This document shows positions 18,278-28,200 of a stretch of 64,000 nucleotides of DNA, piece after piece (within the stretch, counting starts at the first letter, position 1; every line of letters starts with the position of its first letter). The translations under genes were made by a program, and so were the position numbers. Location of the stretch: contig NZ_JAJADQ010000006.1 in assembly GCF_020447315.1 (NCBI RefSeq), positions 186,001 to 250,000 of the forward strand, read 5' to 3'. A model generated the notes under the pieces. It saw nothing but the letters and a program-made list of their open reading frames with translations, searched no databases and had not been told where the DNA came from. The stretch is from Hymenobacter nitidus. GTDB taxonomy: Bacteria > Bacteroidota > Bacteroidia > Cytophagales > Hymenobacteraceae.

Positions 18278-20164
18278 TTATTGCCCTCCCTGAGTTGTTG
18301 GGGTGGTGGAAGAAGGAGTGAATTGCAGCCAGCTCACGCTGGCGCCCGGCTGCTCGACGTAGAGCTGCAGGGTATGCTGGCCGGCCGGCAGCACGGCCGT
18401 AGAAACCGAAACGGTGGTCCAGGCGGCGGCTGGGTCGGGCGTCACCGTCAGACTGCCGACCTCTTTATCGTCGAGCCGTACGGTGAGCCGGGCCGGAGCC
18501 GCCGCGTCATTTTTCACGCGGGCCTGCAGCAGATAAGCCTCGGGCTTCGCCACGGAAACCGTGTAGTTTATCCACTCGCCGGCGGCCATATCACTGATAG
18601 CAAAGCCGTTGGAAGGCTGGTCGGCGACGCGCTGAATGTCGATACCATCGTTGCGGCAGATGCTGCCGTTGTTGGTCGGGGCTTCCTTGCGGTAGTCGAT
18701 TCGCTCGGCGTAGGCGTCGTGGTAGGCTACGCCGTTGCGGCCCATGTCGTAGTCGGTGGCGTGAATGGTGCCGGGAATACGGAGCGTGGCGAAGGGCGTG
18801 CGGGCCGTGGCGGGGCTGGTAAGTGCGGCAATAACGTCGCGGTTGGGCACGCACTCCTTGAACTGGATATTGCGTAATAGTGCCGTACGGCCCTCCGGCG
18901 TGAGGATGCTGCCGTAGTGACGCACGCGCAGCAGACTGGTCACGCCTTCCACCCGCTTCAGGTTCCAGTGGCACCAGCCAATCTTCTGCGCATTAAGCCC
19001 TTGCACGGCCCCGGCAAACCACTCGTTCGAGTTTTCACCGGTTTCACCTACCCACACCGGCACCTGCCACTTGTCGCGAAAGGCGGCCAGGTTAGCCAGC
19101 AGATTGATCTGGTTGGGGTTCGGGTCGGCGGCTTTCGGGTCGTTGGGACACCAGTAGCGGTGGGCGTTGTAGACGAGGTTGCGGCGGTCTTTAATCCGGA
19201 GCTTGTCGGGGGTCAGGTTAGTGTATTCGTTGCCGTAGCCATTGCCTTCGAGCAGCAGCAGGTGCTGGTCGCCCTGTGCCCGCACGGCATTGATCAGGCG
19301 GCTATACAACACATTTATTTCGGCGTTGTCATTCGATAAGCCATTCTCCACGTTGACTTTATGCGGCTCGTTGATGAAGTCGTACATAGCCACGCGCGGG
19401 TCGTGCTGGTAGCGGGCGGCCAGCTTTTCCCAGAGCCGCACGGTAATATCCTGGTAGATGAGGCGGCCTTTGCTGTCTTTGCGCTTCCACAGGTCCAGGG
19501 GCACGAAGTTGTCGTTGATGTTGCGGTCGAAGCCCTGCCCGCCGGGGGCCGCGTGCAGATCCAGAATGACGTAGAGGTTGTTGGCCGCGCACCAGCTCAG
19601 CACCTGGTCGATGAGGCGGAAGCCGTCCAGATTTTGGGGGTCGGTGAAAAGCTGATTCTGGTCGTACCAGCGCGTGAGGCTCTGCACGTAGGCTTCTACG
19701 GTGCGCGGGTCGCGGGGCCGGCGGCTCACGTTGTTGCGCGCCACGCGCTGCTCCCGGGTCAGAAACAGGTCGTAGTGAAACGGCAGGCGCACGCAGTTGA
19801 AACCCTGAGCGGCAACGAAGTCAATGTCGGCCTTGGTGACGAAGCTGGCCCGGTACCGGGCGTAGAAATCCTCCAGCTCCTGGTCGGACATGGTGCGCAG
19901 CAGCCCGCCCCGAATGCGGGCCTGGGAGTCGAGCGTATCGGTTTTGAGGATGTAGCTTTCCTGCAGCAGCCAGCCGCCCACATTGAAGCCCCGCAGCACG
20001 ATTTCCTGGCCGCCGGCGTCCACAATTTTGCCGCCCTGGGCCCGTAGCAAGCTCATCTTCTGGGCCTGAGCTAGGCCGGAGGACCATAGCACTACCAGCA
20101 AAAGCACCGGCAGCAGCCAGCAATACAACGGCCCGCGCCGGCTCAGTACATCACGCTTTTTCAT
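18278..20164 (-). CDS. GH5 glucanase with C-terminal CBM6
   Basis: The 628-residue secreted enzyme has a signal peptide ending about LAQAQ (residue 35). A GH5 barrel spans about 38-430, with acid/base Glu266 in DFINEPH and nucleophile Glu374 in VWVGETGEN. The opening GGKIVDAGGQEIVLRGFNVG resembles exo-beta-1,3-glucanase-like GH5 enzymes. A CBM6-like sandwich occupies about 470-618 (DIQRVADQPSNGFAISDM, GEWINYTVSV). A beta-1,3 or beta-1,6-glucan substrate is inferred from the neighbours. It lies 113 bases upstream of the sensor gene with no terminator seen between, so the two may share a transcript. Confidence 0.9.
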   Translation of the reverse strand: MKKRDVLSRRGPLYCWLLPVLLLVVLWSSGLAQAQKMSLLRAQGGKIVDAGGQEIVLRGFNVGGWLLQESYILKTDTLDSQARIRGGLLRTMSDQELEDFYARYRASFVTKADIDFVAAQGFNCVRLPFHYDLFLTREQRVARNNVSRRPRDPRTVEAYVQSLTRWYDQNQLFTDPQNLDGFRLIDQVLSWCAANNLYVILDLHAAPGGQGFDRNINDNFVPLDLWKRKDSKGRLIYQDITVRLWEKLAARYQHDPRVAMYDFINEPHKVNVENGLSNDNAEINVLYSRLINAVRAQGDQHLLLLEGNGYGNEYTNLTPDKLRIKDRRNLVYNAHRYWCPNDPKAADPNPNQINLLANLAAFRDKWQVPVWVGETGENSNEWFAGAVQGLNAQKIGWCHWNLKRVEGVTSLLRVRHYGSILTPEGRTALLRNIQFKECVPNRDVIAALTSPATARTPFATLRIPGTIHATDYDMGRNGVAYHDAYAERIDYRKEAPTNNGSICRNDGIDIQRVADQPSNGFAISDMAAGEWINYTVSVAKPEAYLLQARVKNDAAAPARLTVRLDDKEVGSLTVTPDPAAAWTTVSVSTAVLPAGQHTLQLYVEQPGASVSWLQFTPSSTTPTTQGGQ

Positions 20165-20197
20165 ATCTATTTGGTTTCGTAATCAAGGCTGGAAATA

Positions 20198-20228
20198 GAA
20201 ACGGGACGGGAATATCCCGCCCCGTTTC
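20198..20228 (-). terminator. Probable terminator after the large GH16 gene
   Basis: Arms GAAACGGGACGGG and CCCGCCCCGTTTC pair with one mismatch around a 5-nt AT-rich loop, about 85 bases beyond the GH16 stop and just upstream of the GH5 gene. There is no long T-run, so it may be partial. Confidence 0.5.
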
Positions 20229-20313
20229 GGTGAAGTCCCACCCAGGGTCTTCACCTCTCCCATTTACTACTGTGCAGCGCGGCCGACCGTATGCATCATG
20301 GGGCCGGACACGC

Positions 20314-23300
20314 TTAATTCTTGATAATTTTCTGCACCTCTACCCCGCTGCCGCTGCGTACGGTGAGGACGTATACGCCCCCGGGCAGCGTGGCCAAATC
20401 CAGGCTGGCACTGGTAGTGCCGGCCATGGTAGCCGCGGTGCGTACCAGGGCGCCGCGCATATCCGTCAGCGTCAGGGTATGGGCCGAAGTACCACGCAGC
20501 TCTACCAGCAGGGTGTTTTTCACCGGGTTCGGGTAAGCGGCGCCGATGAGGATGTTGCGGGCGGGAGCAGTGGCCAGCGCGGCCTGGGGCGCGGCGCAGG
20601 TAGTGCCCACGGTGTAGCTATGCGGAGTGGCGCTAGAGTTGCGCTCGGCCATGGTAGTGCCTACCCGGTAGGTGAAGTAGAACGACAGCGCCGCGCCGGC
20701 CGCCTGGGGCTGCGAGAACGTGAAGTCGGAGCCGGCTGCTGTCATCTGGTAGCCCGCGTAGCCGCCGGTGCCTACTTTCACATAGAGCAGGGCCATGGTG
20801 CTGCCCGCAATGGGGGCCAGGGGAATAAACTTCCAGCTCACGGTGCCGTTGCTGGTGCTGATTTCGTAGCGGTAGTCGCCGCTGGCTACCGTGCCGCCGC
20901 ACACGGTGCTGGCCGTGCCGGCTGGGGTGCCGTACACTTCCAGCTCGTAGAGCGAGTAGCCGTAAGTAGTGCCGCGGGCCGTGCCGTAGATGCGCACGTA
21001 GCGGCCCGCCCCGCTCAGGCCGGTGTGGTCGTTGGTCAGGGTAGTGTTGCCGGTCACGGTTTTGACGGTAGTCCAGGCCGCTGCGTCGTTGGATACCTGC
21101 ACCAGGTAGTCTTTGCCGTAGGCCGCTTCCCAGCTCAGCTTCACCCGGCTCACGTTGTAGCGCGCCCCCAGATCCACATAAATCCACTGCGGGTCGGCGA
21201 AGGCGCTGGCCCAGCGGGTAGCCGCGTTGCCATCCACGGCCAGGGTCCCGCCGGTGGCTGTATTCTCGGTGGAGGAAGTCGTGGTGGGCTTGTTCAACGC
21301 CAGGTTGGTGCCGCTCGTGCCGCCATTCACCGTGATGCTGACGGCGGCGGAAGTCGTGACGGCGCCGGCGTTGTCGGTGGCTTTGGCGGTCAGGGAATAC
21401 GTGCCGGCCCCTACCCCACTCCACGAGAAGCTGTAGGGGGCCGTCAGGTCTTCGCCCAGCTTGGTAGTACCCTGGAAGAACTCGACTTTGCTCACTGTTC
21501 CGTTGGCATCGGCAGCGTTGGCCGTAATGGTTACGCTGGCCGGGGCCGTAAACGTGGCCCCGTTGGCGGGGGCCGTGATGCTCACCGTCGGGGGCGTATT
21601 GCCGGCCGCGTTTACCGTTACGCTCACGGCCGCGGAAGTCGTGGTGGCGTTGGCGTTGTCGGTGGCTTTGGCCGAGAGAGAGTACGTGCCCGCCGCCACA
21701 CCGGCCCAGGTGTAGCTGTAGGGGCTGCTGGTATCGGTGCCGAGCAGCGTGGCGCCGTTGTAGAACTCAACTTTCGCCACCGTGCCATCGGTATCGGCGG
21801 CAGTGGCGGTAACGGTGATGCTGGCCGGAGCCGTGAAGGTGGCGCCGCCGGCCGGGGCCGTCAGGCTGACGGTGGGCGGCGTGTTGGTGGGCGGCGGGGT
21901 GCCGGTTTTCACCAGGCTGCGAATGTTGTCGATGTGGTAGACGTGGCTGGTCGTCGAGTTGGGCGCAAACAGAAACACCATCTTGTCCACGTCCGCATCG
22001 GGCGTGCCGGCATCGGGGGCGCTGGCGAAGGTGAAGGTGAGCGTGTGCCAGGCGTTGGTTTGCTTCACGGCCGCCTGATAGATGCTGTGGCGCCCCGTGG
22101 GGTAATTGCCCGTATTCGACTGCGCCACGTTTTCCAGCTGGCAGGAAACGACTGTGCCCACCGGCGCCGTGGTGTAGATGTCGATGGCAAAGGCTTTGTC
22201 GCCCTTCTTATACGCCGCGCCGTCTTTCACTAGGTTGTTGCGGAACGACAGCACATCGTAGGTGGCCGTGGCGTTGCGGGCATAGCGACCCACGCGGGCC
22301 GACGCATTCGGGGCCACGGCGGCTGGGTTGGCTACCGTGGGCGTGTAGGTGCCGTCGGCGCTGAGGAACGTCAGGTTGTGAGTGGCCTCGTAGTCTTCGA
22401 ACATGGTGCCCGCCGTGTAGGTCGGGGGAGCCGCGTACTTGGCCACCCGGATGTTGTCGACGTAGTAGGTGGCGCCGGTCAGGGAGTTGTTGGCAAACAG
22501 GAAGGCCAGCTGGTCGATGCTCACGTTGGCCGTACCCGCGTCGGGGGAGGAAGTGTAGGAAAAGGCCAGGGTTTCCCAGGCGTTCTGCTTAGTGGTGCGA
22601 GCCTCGTAGCTGCTGTTGCGGCCGGCCGGGTACGCAGTAGCTGCCGCGGCCTTGTTCTGCAGGTTCAGCACCACGGGCGTACCCACCGGGGCCGTGCTGT
22701 ACACGTCCACCAGAATCTGGTTGGTCTGGTCCTTGAACAGGCTCGCATCCTCGATTACGCTGCCGGGTGTACCGGCCGTAAAGAACAGCACGTCATACTG
22801 TTCGGCCGCATTGCGCACGTAGCGGGCCACGCGGGCCGAGGTGTTGGGCGCTGTGGCGCTAGGGTTGGCAAAGGCCGGAGTGTAGGTGCCGTTGGTCAGC
22901 GTGGCATCGAAGGTCAGGCGGCTGGTGCCATCGTAGTTTTCCAGCACGTCGGTGGCTACCACGGGCTGATCCGGCTTCTTTTTAACCAGGATGTTGTCGA
23001 GGTAGAACGTGGCGCCCGAGGCAACGCCCGGCTGGAACAGGAACACTACGTTGTCGATGTCATACACGCTGGTACCGGCATCGATAACCTTCTCAAAATC
23101 AAACTCTAGCGTTTCCCAGGCATTCTGGCGGCTGGTGGTGGCAGCATAGGAGCTCTGGCGGCCCGTGGGGTAGTTGGTAGACAGCACCGTGCGGCTGTTT
23201 TCAAACTGCATGGTGATCTTGCTGCCTACCGGTGCCGTCGAGTACACATCTATGTACACCTTGCGGCGGCCGGCGGCGAAGTCGGAAGCGTTGCTGACGG

Positions 23301-24606
23301 TGAGGCCCCGCACGTACAGCACGTCGTACTGCTCGGCGCCGTTGCGCACGTACCGGCCCACTTTGGCCGAGGTATTCGGCGCCGCTGCCCCGGGGTTGTT
23401 CACCGCCTGCGTGAGCACGCCGGTCATGGTGCCGTAGGTCAGCACGCGGTTGGCTTCGTAGTCTTCGTACACCCGGTCGAGCAGCAGCGGGGCACTGACC
23501 GTCACGGCTTTGGTGTAAGTGGTAGTCGTGCAGTTGTTTACCGTTACAGTAGCAGCTACAGTACCGCCCGTCGTGCCCCAGTTCACCTGAATGGAGTTGG
23601 TACCCTGCCCGCTGCTGATGGTGGCGCCGGCCGGCACCGCCCAGCTGTAGGTGGCCCCGCTGATGGCGTCGAGGCGGTAGGTTTTGCCCTGCTCGTTCTG
23701 GTATACCTGCGCGTCGCCGAATACGGCGTAGTTGGAGGGCCCGGTATATACCCGCACGTAGTCGACCTGGGTGGTGGTGGGGTAGTCGGAAGGCGTGGCG
23801 TTCTGGTTGCCGGTAAAGGGCGTGCCGGGGCCGCCCACGGCGGCGTTCAGCATGATGTAAAAGTTGCCGTCGTTGAAGGGCCAGCCGCCGCCGAAAGTAG
23901 TTTCGGGCGAGGCCGTGTGGTAGAGGTTGCCATCCATGTACCACTTAATCTGGTTGGGGCTCCACTCAATGGCATACACGTGAAAATCAGCCGATAAGTC
24001 GACCGTGCCGCTGTACTCCCGGCCGGTGTAGTGCCAGCCGCCGGCGTCGTAGTGAATGGTGCCCGCCACCGACTTGGGGTTCTTGTGCTTGGCCTCCATG
24101 ATGTCGATTTCCCCGGTGAAGGGCCAGTTGCTGGGGTCGGCCAGCATCCAGAAGGCAGGCCATACGCCCTGGGCCGAGGGCAGCTTCATGCGCGCTTCGA
24201 TGCGGCCGAACTTGAAGGTTTGCAGGGCCCCAGCGGCGGTTTTGGAGAACAGCTTGGCCGAGGTGTAGTTGTATGTGCGGCCGCCCTGCACCGAGTTTTC
24301 GTAGCGGGTGGCAATGTTCAGGTAGCCGCCCGTCACGGTGGCGTTGGCGGCGCGGTACACCTGCAGCTCGGCGTTGCCGAAGTTGCACAGGCCAGTTTCG
24401 CAACCGTCACCTTCGTACACGCGCCACTTGCTCAGGTCGCCGGCCGTGGTAAACTCATCGGCCCAGACCAGCTGGTTGCATTGGGCCCAAAGCGTGGCGG
24501 GCGTGAAAAGCAGACACAGCACCGCCAGCAAAAGCCGTGGGCTGTTCAGTATCCGTACGGCAGACGCCGGCTGGGGCGCCCGGGATGGGTAAAACGATGT
24601 TCTCAT
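20314..24606 (-). CDS. Multi-modular T9SS-exported GH16 beta-glucanase
   Basis: From the ATG at 24606 the protein has 1,430 residues. A signal peptide ends at about LWAQ (residue 42). GH16 spans about 43-300, with GEIDIMEAK giving Glu166 nucleophile and Glu171 acid/base. A short Ig-like part follows. Then come three copies of a ~150-residue beta-sandwich, each with YDVL, Y.TGR.S.Y.A and a YVDNI-type end. After these are two Ig-like repeats (PPTVSLTAPAGGATFTAP), an F5/8-type-C module (NLALNKPTTTSSTENTATGG) and a T9SS type A signal (YPNPVKNTLLVEL to VQKIIKN). It should cut large beta-glucans outside the cell while the repeats hold the substrate. The upstream ATG at 24771 is rejected because 24606 gives a clean signal peptide. 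Its promoter region resembles that of the GH3-SusC-SusD operon. Confidence 0.92.
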   Translation of the reverse strand: MRTSFYPSRAPQPASAVRILNSPRLLLAVLCLLFTPATLWAQCNQLVWADEFTTAGDLSKWRVYEGDGCETGLCNFGNAELQVYRAANATVTGGYLNIATRYENSVQGGRTYNYTSAKLFSKTAAGALQTFKFGRIEARMKLPSAQGVWPAFWMLADPSNWPFTGEIDIMEAKHKNPKSVAGTIHYDAGGWHYTGREYSGTVDLSADFHVYAIEWSPNQIKWYMDGNLYHTASPETTFGGGWPFNDGNFYIMLNAAVGGPGTPFTGNQNATPSDYPTTTQVDYVRVYTGPSNYAVFGDAQVYQNEQGKTYRLDAISGATYSWAVPAGATISSGQGTNSIQVNWGTTGGTVAATVTVNNCTTTTYTKAVTVSAPLLLDRVYEDYEANRVLTYGTMTGVLTQAVNNPGAAAPNTSAKVGRYVRNGAEQYDVLYVRGLTVSNASDFAAGRRKVYIDVYSTAPVGSKITMQFENSRTVLSTNYPTGRQSSYAATTSRQNAWETLEFDFEKVIDAGTSVYDIDNVVFLFQPGVASGATFYLDNILVKKKPDQPVVATDVLENYDGTSRLTFDATLTNGTYTPAFANPSATAPNTSARVARYVRNAAEQYDVLFFTAGTPGSVIEDASLFKDQTNQILVDVYSTAPVGTPVVLNLQNKAAAATAYPAGRNSSYEARTTKQNAWETLAFSYTSSPDAGTANVSIDQLAFLFANNSLTGATYYVDNIRVAKYAAPPTYTAGTMFEDYEATHNLTFLSADGTYTPTVANPAAVAPNASARVGRYARNATATYDVLSFRNNLVKDGAAYKKGDKAFAIDIYTTAPVGTVVSCQLENVAQSNTGNYPTGRHSIYQAAVKQTNAWHTLTFTFASAPDAGTPDADVDKMVFLFAPNSTTSHVYHIDNIRSLVKTGTPPPTNTPPTVSLTAPAGGATFTAPASITVTATAADTDGTVAKVEFYNGATLLGTDTSSPYSYTWAGVAAGTYSLSAKATDNANATTTSAAVSVTVNAAGNTPPTVSITAPANGATFTAPASVTITANAADANGTVSKVEFFQGTTKLGEDLTAPYSFSWSGVGAGTYSLTAKATDNAGAVTTSAAVSITVNGGTSGTNLALNKPTTTSSTENTATGGTLAVDGNAATRWASAFADPQWIYVDLGARYNVSRVKLSWEAAYGKDYLVQVSNDAAAWTTVKTVTGNTTLTNDHTGLSGAGRYVRIYGTARGTTYGYSLYELEVYGTPAGTASTVCGGTVASGDYRYEISTSNGTVSWKFIPLAPIAGSTMALLYVKVGTGGYAGYQMTAAGSDFTFSQPQAAGAALSFYFTYRVGTTMAERNSSATPHSYTVGTTCAAPQAALATAPARNILIGAAYPNPVKNTLLVELRGTSAHTLTLTDMRGALVRTAATMAGTTSASLDLATLPGGVYVLTVRSGSGVEVQKIIKN

Positions 24607-24823
24607 ACTGCTTGAGCTGGATTGGTGGGGAATCAGCACCAGGGCACGAGCGTGCCACGGCAGCAATAGGTGGGATGAGAAGGGGCAGGAAGGAAGCGGA
24701 GCGGGTACGGGTGGGCCCGGAAAGCCCAGAATGCAGTGCAAAAACGCGGGAGCCAGAACCCGGGGTGCCAAGGCCGCTGGTAACAGCCAACAGCTACCGG
24801 TCTAACGGTATAGCCAGGCTCCA

Positions 24824-24833
24824 CAAACGTTTG
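24824..24833. promoter_or_regulatory. Palindrome CAAACGTTTG just downstream of promoter B
   Basis: The 10-bp perfect palindrome CAAACGTTTG is the core of the 18-bp palindrome at 16116-16133. It lies about 8 bases downstream of the candidate -7 element, where a repressor would block transcription start of the GH16 gene. Confidence 0.4.
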
Positions 24834-24841
24834 CGGCGGAT

Positions 24842-24955
24842 CAAATATTCAGACGTTGTTTGGGAAATGCAAGCCCAAAAACCTGCATTTCTGCTTGTAA
24901 ACCGGGTTTTTAAACTTGCATCACAACATGTGTATACACTTATAGCACACGCAAA
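24842..24955 (-). promoter_or_regulatory. Promoter region B of the large GH16 gene, paralogous to region A
   Basis: The 17-base block TTGCATTTCCCAAACAA (minus strand, 24872-24856) and about 80 bases upstream of it align without gaps to region A. The -7 candidate is AATATTTG (24849-24842), one base off TAnnTTTG and one base further from the block than in A. Conserved upstream elements include TAAGTGTATA (24942-24933) and GCGTGTG. Confidence 0.7.
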
Positions 24956-25204
24956 ATTGGCTGTGCTTCCTATCAGCCACCTTCGGGCCTTAGCGGGCCG
25001 CCCAGATAAAAAACAATGTAAAACCGGCCGGGGCGGCCCAACTTTTATTCAATTTTCTCCGGGTTGCCTTGGTTTCTTTGGTCACTTGCCACGATGGGCC
25101 GCGCCCAGCCGCCAGGGCGCGTAGCTGCGCACCGGACCGAAGGCCGCCTTGGTGCAGAAGGCTCTACACCAGCCGGAACTGGTAGCGCCCAGGAGCCGGA
25201 ACAT
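24956..25204. other. Intergenic region without recognised gene
   Basis: Between promoter B and the terminator of the next gene there is an inverted repeat GGGCCGCCC / GGGCGGCCC (24995-25003 and 25031-25039) around an A-rich 27-base loop. No convincing reading frame or RNA is seen. Confidence 0.4.
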
Positions 25205-25240
25205 AAAAAGGCCGGCAGGAAAATTCCTGCCGGCCTTTTT
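25205..25240. terminator. Strong bidirectional terminator after the T9SS hydrolase
   Basis: Perfect arms AAAAAGGCCGGCAGGAA and TTCCTGCCGGCCTTTTT around a 2-nt AA centre lie about 20 bases beyond the hydrolase stop. Confidence 0.9.
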
Positions 25241-25261
25241 CATTCGCCGCAAGCCGTAGGG

Positions 25262-28200
25262 CTAGTGCTGAATGCTGATGTTCTCCTGCAATACCTCGTC
25301 GCCCTGAATTACCTTGATATGGTAGAGGCCGTTCGGGATTTTGGAGGTGTCGAGGCGCAGCTCACCCTGCTGGGTTTGCTGGGCATTTACCTGCTTGCCG
25401 CGGCCATCGTAGAGCTCCACGCGGAATGCCTGGAAGTCATACGCCTTGCCGGGGGCACCGGCGGCCTCGGCCTCCGTCGTCACCGCCGTGCGGGCCGGGT
25501 CTTTCGAGGTCACCAGCAAGTAGTTGTCCGATGGGTTAGGATAGAGCGAGATGCGCTGGGCCGTGGTGGCTTCGCGGGCCATGCCGCCGCACTTGGGGTT
25601 CACAAACTTCATGGCGTACTTGTGGGCCGTTACCGGCAACACGCCCGAGCAGCTGCTGCTCACCGATACGTCCACGGTTACTTCCGTCGTGTACGCATCC
25701 AGACGAACCTCCACGTAGGTGCGGCCGTTGTAGGAAGGCACTGGGTAGCCGTCAATTGCCCACTGGTAGTTGGTACCAATATTGGAACCGGAGGCCGTGA
25801 AGCGGTAGGTAGCGGCGCAGGCCGTAGCGTTGGAGGTCGTCGTAGTCAGGACCACGGAACTGCTGGAGCACGAGGGGCCGGAAGTACCGCAGGCCAGGGT
25901 GCCCAGGTTCAGGGCGGGGTTGGCCGAAGACGTCACGCCCGGATTCACGGTGTATTGCCCGCCGGACGCTACCACGATGCTGGCCTGGTTTTCCACGCAC
26001 AAGAAGGCGCCCGACTCCACGATTACCTGCCCGTACACGTTCAGGACAGAGCCGGCGCGGACCACCAGCGTGGCGCCCGACTTGATGCGCAGCACCGAGC
26101 CGGCATTCACGTCGACGCGGCCGCCGGAGCGCAGGTCGAGCAGGCTGCGGGTAGCCATATTCAGTGAGGCGGTGTAGGTGCTGTTCACGCCCACGGCGAA
26201 AATACCGCCGCTGTTGAGCTGCACCACCGTGCCGCAGTTGGAAGTATACATTTCGAAATTGCCCACCGGGGGCGCCGCCTGCGTGGCCGCCGTGCCGCCG
26301 TTTACCGGCAGGTAGCCGTTGTTGATGTACAGCTCTCCGCCGCTGTTTACCTGCACCGAAGGCAGCAGGTGGCGGTAGATGTTGCCGAAGTTGTAGATAG
26401 TCGACAGGCTCTGGGGCAGGGCGTGGTTGGACTGGGCCAGCTCGTTCAGAATCCAGGCGGTGTTGTTGCTGTAATACGACGCGTTGCCCTGGCCTGAGCT
26501 GGTGCCGTTGGTAATCTGCACGTGGGGCTCGTTCACGTCCGGGGCGAAGTAGGCGTCGAAGGCGTACTTGGCGCGGTTCGGCACGGTCGGGTCCGGAATG
26601 TTGGTGCTGAGGTTGTAGTTCAGGTTGGCGCTGCCAATGGGCCCCGAGGCTACCACGTCCAGCACGCTGGTAGTGGGCATAAAGGTGTTGGATTCGAAGC
26701 CGTTGTTGAAGATACCCGACTCGTCGCGGGCAATGCCACCGGTGCGGTAGGTGGAGCCGGGCGCGGTGTCGTAGGCCGGCGTCGAAGCCGAAACCTGCTT
26801 GTAGTGCCAGTTGAAGCTATAGGGCTTCTGGTAGCGGAACACCACGTTGTGGTTGCCCCTGGACGATGCGCCGGGCAGGGCATAGGAGTAGCCTTGGCCC
26901 GTAATGGCCAGCGCGGGGTTGAAGCTGGTGTCGATGCTGAGCAACTCACAGCCGGGCCACATGCCAGGCTGCTGGGTGGCCTGCTTGCTGCCGTTGGCCA
27001 CGGCCACGCGGCGCATCAGCGAAGGGTAGCTGTTGGCCGAGCTCTGCCAGGCCTGCCACTCGTTACGGTACGCCATGGCCGCGCCGTCGTCGAAGTGGTA
27101 CACCAGCATCTGGCGGGCAGCGGGGCGCAGCAGTTTTTCCTTGACGTCACGGGCACTGCCGGCCCCAATCCACACGTCCGACAGCCGGTCGAACATGTGC
27201 TGAATACCGATTGGAATGTTGGCGCCACGGTGGGGCGAGTCCATCGAAACGTAGAGCTTGGCGTTGTGGCAGATGTTCTGCTGCTCCATCCAGGCCAGGG
27301 CAAAGCGCGCTACCTGGCCGCCCATGCTGGCGCCCATCACCACGCTTTCCTGGGCATCGGCGGTGCGGTTGTTGGGGTTGTTGATGTAGTCGAGCAGCTC
27401 GACGAGCACCATGGCGTTGTTCTGAATCAAATCAGCGCCGTCGGTAAAGTCCAGAAAAACAACGTCGTAGCCTTGCTGCGTGAGTTGGGTGCGCAGGGCG
27501 GGCAGCATCTCCAGGGCTTTGTATTCGCCATTGTAATCCACCATCTCATTCCAGCCGGCCTCGCCGTTACGGAAGATGCCCAGTCCCGTCAGGGCATTGG
27601 CACCTGACCCGCAAGATGCCAGCTGAAACGAAGACAGGCTGATCGGGCCCGTCGTGGCCGGCGCGTAGTTGTCACACTTCGACCCGGCCCGCTTGCGTTC
27701 AAAGTCAATGCCTTCCACAAATACCATGGGCTTGCGGAACTTGCCGGTCGTGTTGCCGGCGCCCCATTTCACCCAGCCCATGGCCCGTGAACGGGCGTAG
27801 CCGCCCCAGCTGCGGGACGAGGCCAGACCCAGAGCTACGTCGGGCAGCATTGAGGCCCCGCGGGCCTGGCGCACGGCCGTTACGGCGTAAGCGCCGGCCG
27901 AATACACCGTTACCTGCTGCTGATCAGTGGTTGTGGTCAGGGCATCGGTACCGCGCGAGTACACCTCCGGGTTGTTCCAGACGGCAGGCATAGCAGTGCC
28001 CATCTGCAGCTGCTGCCAGCCCGTGCCGGCGCCGGTATCCACCCACAGGTCAGCGGGCTTGGTGGCATTGTTGGTAAAGTAAAACTCGGGGCCGATATAG
28101 AGTTCGTAGCTGCCGGTGTAGGTTTCGATGGGCAGAGCCGAGGCAAATATCCGCCCCTGGGTGTAGGGGCTGCGGCTCAGGTCAGGACCATCGTACACCC

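Noticed and set aside
20230..22233. 667-codon plus-strand frame opposite the large GH16 gene
   Set aside because: Its product is low-complexity Gly/Arg/His/Val without any domain. The minus strand encodes clear Ig, F5/8C and T9SS modules at the same place.
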